A stretch of DNA of 6,978 bases from Micrococcales bacterium UBA4448 (lineage in GTDB: Bacteria; Actinomycetota; Actinomycetes; Actinomycetales; Microbacteriaceae), in contig DGPE01000085.1 of the NCBI GenBank assembly GCA_002390305.1, positions 1 through 6,978 of the forward strand, in the 5' to 3' direction. Made by a program: the position numbers and the translations under genes. Every line of letters begins with the position of its first letter. Position 1 is the stretch's first letter. The notes under the pieces are model-generated. The model searched no databases. It saw nothing but the letters and a program-made list of their open reading frames with translations, and was not told where the DNA came from. Positions 5,240-6,978 of this stretch are shown one piece after another.

Positions 5240-6978
5240 TTGGCTAAGAAACTCGTGATTGTTGAGTCGCCTGCAAAGGCTAAAACAATTTCCAAATACC
5301 TAGGAAACGATTACGAGGTCTTGGCCTCGGTTGGTCACATTCGAGACTTGGCTGAGCCGAGAGACGTTCCAGCAGACAAGAAAAAGGGCCCACTGGGCAA
5401 GTTTTCAATCGACATCGACAATGACTTCCAACCTTTATATGTGGTTTCTCCCGGCAAAACCAAAACCGTTACCGATTTGAAGAAGGCACTAAAGGACTGC
5501 GACGAACTGTTCCTGGCAACTGATGAGGACCGCGAGGGCGAGGCTATTGCTTGGCATCTACTCGAGGTTCTAAAGCCGAAGGTCCCGGTTAGAAGAATGG
5601 TTTTTAACGAGATCACAAAAGATGCAATAGCCGAGGCTGCAAATAACACTCGTGCACTGGATGACAATCTTGTCGAAGCGCAGGAAACCAGAAGAGTTGT
5701 GGATCGCCTCGTGGGCTATGAAATTTCGCCGGTGCTATGGCGAAAAATCAACCGCGGTCTCTCTGCCGGCCGAGTGCAATCACCGGCGATGAGAATGATT
5801 GTTCAGCGTGAACGCGAGCGAATGGCTTTTTCCTCAGCGTCATATTCTTCGGTTACTGCCAAGCTCGAAAAAGATTCGATTGAGTTTGAAGCAAAATTAA
5901 CTGTTCTAGGCGGGCAAAAACTAGCTGGCGGCAAGAGCTTTGACTCGGACGGAAAACTAGTGCAGGAAGTTCTTGTGCTTTCAAGCGCAGAGGCGACAGA
6001 GCTTGCTGCCAACCTGGCAAACCAAACTCTTTCGGTCACCGGCGTTGAAGCAAAACCTTCCACCAGAAAGCCATACGCGCCTTTCACAACCTCAACCCTT
6101 CAGCAGGAAGCCTCAAAGAAACTTGGCATGAGCGCCAAGCAGACTATGGACACCGCTCAAATGCTTTATCAAGAGGGCCACATTACGTACATGAGGACCG
6201 ACTCACCAAATCTTTCTGGGCAGGCAATTACCGCTGCAATCGCCTCGGCAAAGCAGCTTTTTGGTCCGGACAGTGTTGCTGCGTCGCCAAGAACCTACGG
6301 TGCCAAGTCCAAAAACGCGCAGGAGGCTCACGAGGCAATTCGCCCCTCTGGCGAAAGCTTCGCGCATCCGGATGAGCTGAAGAAGGTGCTTCAGGGAAGA
6401 TCACACCTTCTATATGACTTGATTTGGCGAAGAACAGTTGCCTCTCAGATGGCCGATGCCAAGCTTTCGACAACCACGGTCAAGTTCCAAACCACCGTTG
6501 ATTCAAAGACGGCCGAGTTTTCGGCGTCTGGAACAACGGTCTTGTTTCCAGGATTCATGGCTGTTTATCAAGAGGCTCAAGAGGATGGCAAAGAAACCCA
6601 AAGTGCCAAGATGCCAGTTTTGGAAGTCGGCAACGAGCTAAGCGTTTCCGACATTGAAGCAAAGGATCACTCAACCTCTCCACCTGCAAGATATACCGAA
6701 GCATCCCTAGTGAAGGCGCTTGAAGAGCAGGGAATCGGTCGACCATCGACATATGCCGCAATTATCTCGACGATTATCTCCAAGGGTTATGTCATCAAGA
6801 AGGGCAGTGCACTGGTTCCGGAGTGGATTGCGTTTACGGTGACCAGATTCTTAGAGGAGAACTTCGGCGACCTAGTGGATTATGCATTCACCGCAAAAAT
6901 GGAATCAGATCTTGACCGAATTGCGCTTGGCGAGTTAGACAGGTCCACCTGGCTAAAGAGCTTCTACTTCGGCGATAA
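5240..6978 (+). CDS. topA: DNA topoisomerase I, type IA (3' end cut by window)
   Basis: Relaxes negative supercoils by single-strand passage; an essential housekeeping enzyme in actinobacteria. The first 579 residues are present and the reading frame is open to the window edge; the full protein is usually around 900 residues, so the end of the core and the C-terminal DNA-binding repeats lie outside. TOPRIM domain: KLVIVESPAKAKTI (4-17) with catalytic E9, SVGHIRDL (30-37), and DEDREGEAIAWH (95-106) with metal-binding D95, D97 and E99. The core includes NRGLSAGRVQSPAMR (171-185), the catalytic tyrosine segment HITYMRTDS (314-322) with Y317 and R319, QEAHEAIRP (361-369) and RYTEASLVKALEEQGIGRPS (484-503). 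The start is TTG at 5240, just before the conserved N-terminal strand. It lies 15 nt after the TadG-like gene with no visible terminator or promoter between, so it is probably transcribed at least partly with the tad genes. Confidence 0.97.
   Translation, partial: MAKKLVIVESPAKAKTISKYLGNDYEVLASVGHIRDLAEPRDVPADKKKGPLGKFSIDIDNDFQPLYVVSPGKTKTVTDLKKALKDCDELFLATDEDREGEAIAWHLLEVLKPKVPVRRMVFNEITKDAIAEAANNTRALDDNLVEAQETRRVVDRLVGYEISPVLWRKINRGLSAGRVQSPAMRMIVQRERERMAFSSASYSSVTAKLEKDSIEFEAKLTVLGGQKLAGGKSFDSDGKLVQEVLVLSSAEATELAANLANQTLSVTGVEAKPSTRKPYAPFTTSTLQQEASKKLGMSAKQTMDTAQMLYQEGHITYMRTDSPNLSGQAITAAIASAKQLFGPDSVAASPRTYGAKSKNAQEAHEAIRPSGESFAHPDELKKVLQGRSHLLYDLIWRRTVASQMADAKLSTTTVKFQTTVDSKTAEFSASGTTVLFPGFMAVYQEAQEDGKETQSAKMPVLEVGNELSVSDIEAKDHSTSPPARYTEASLVKALEEQGIGRPSTYAAIISTIISKGYVIKKGSALVPEWIAFTVTRFLEENFGDLVDYAFTAKMESDLDRIALGELDRSTWLKSFYFGD

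Noticed and set aside
5335..6087. Minus-strand open frames (5335-5667 and 5803-6087)
   Set aside because: Both are antisense to topA, Ser-rich and low in complexity, with no recognisable domain; they reflect topA codon composition.

Overview
The window reads as a stretch of chromosome from an actinobacterium with a small, tightly packed genome and a moderate, not high, GC content. The gene order (acetyl-CoA synthetase, then a Tad/Flp pilus cluster, then topoisomerase I) is a recognisable actinobacterial neighbourhood, seen in looser form around acs, the tad genes and topA of Mycobacterium. The base composition, short intergenic gaps and short proteins suggest a streamlined, possibly aquatic, Microbacteriaceae-like lineage. 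That placement is an inference from gene content and style, not from a marker-gene comparison.

Left part, minus strand (28-2439): acs, an AMP-forming acetyl-CoA synthetase with all core motifs, is followed without a gap by a small GNAT acetyltransferase. The stop codon of acs and the ATG of the GNAT gene are directly adjacent. The pair invites the idea of an AcuA/Pat-like acetyltransferase that acts on Acs, but this is not proven.

Centre (2440-2803): a divergent, roughly 360-base intergenic region. It holds a perfect 7-9-7 inverted repeat, a good -10 box, and two consecutive hairpins whose loops are runs of C, followed by a short T tract. The structure, its size of about 90 nt and its place just upstream of tadA fit the actinobacterial 6C small RNA, although its C runs (5 and 4) are shorter than the six that gave the family its name.

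Right part, plus strand (2804-6978): a very compact tad operon. It encodes TadA (secretion ATPase), one membrane protein that appears to combine the TadB and TadC halves, a 53-residue Flp/DUF4244-like pilin, a TadE-like minor pilin and a TadG/Rv3654c-like protein. Every junction is an overlap or a gap of at most 15 nt, and topA (DNA topoisomerase I) follows after only 15 nt, running off the window end. Together the tad genes would build a thin Flp-type pilus or related envelope machine. The prepilin peptidase and the CpaE/Ssd-type ParA-like protein are not in the window.
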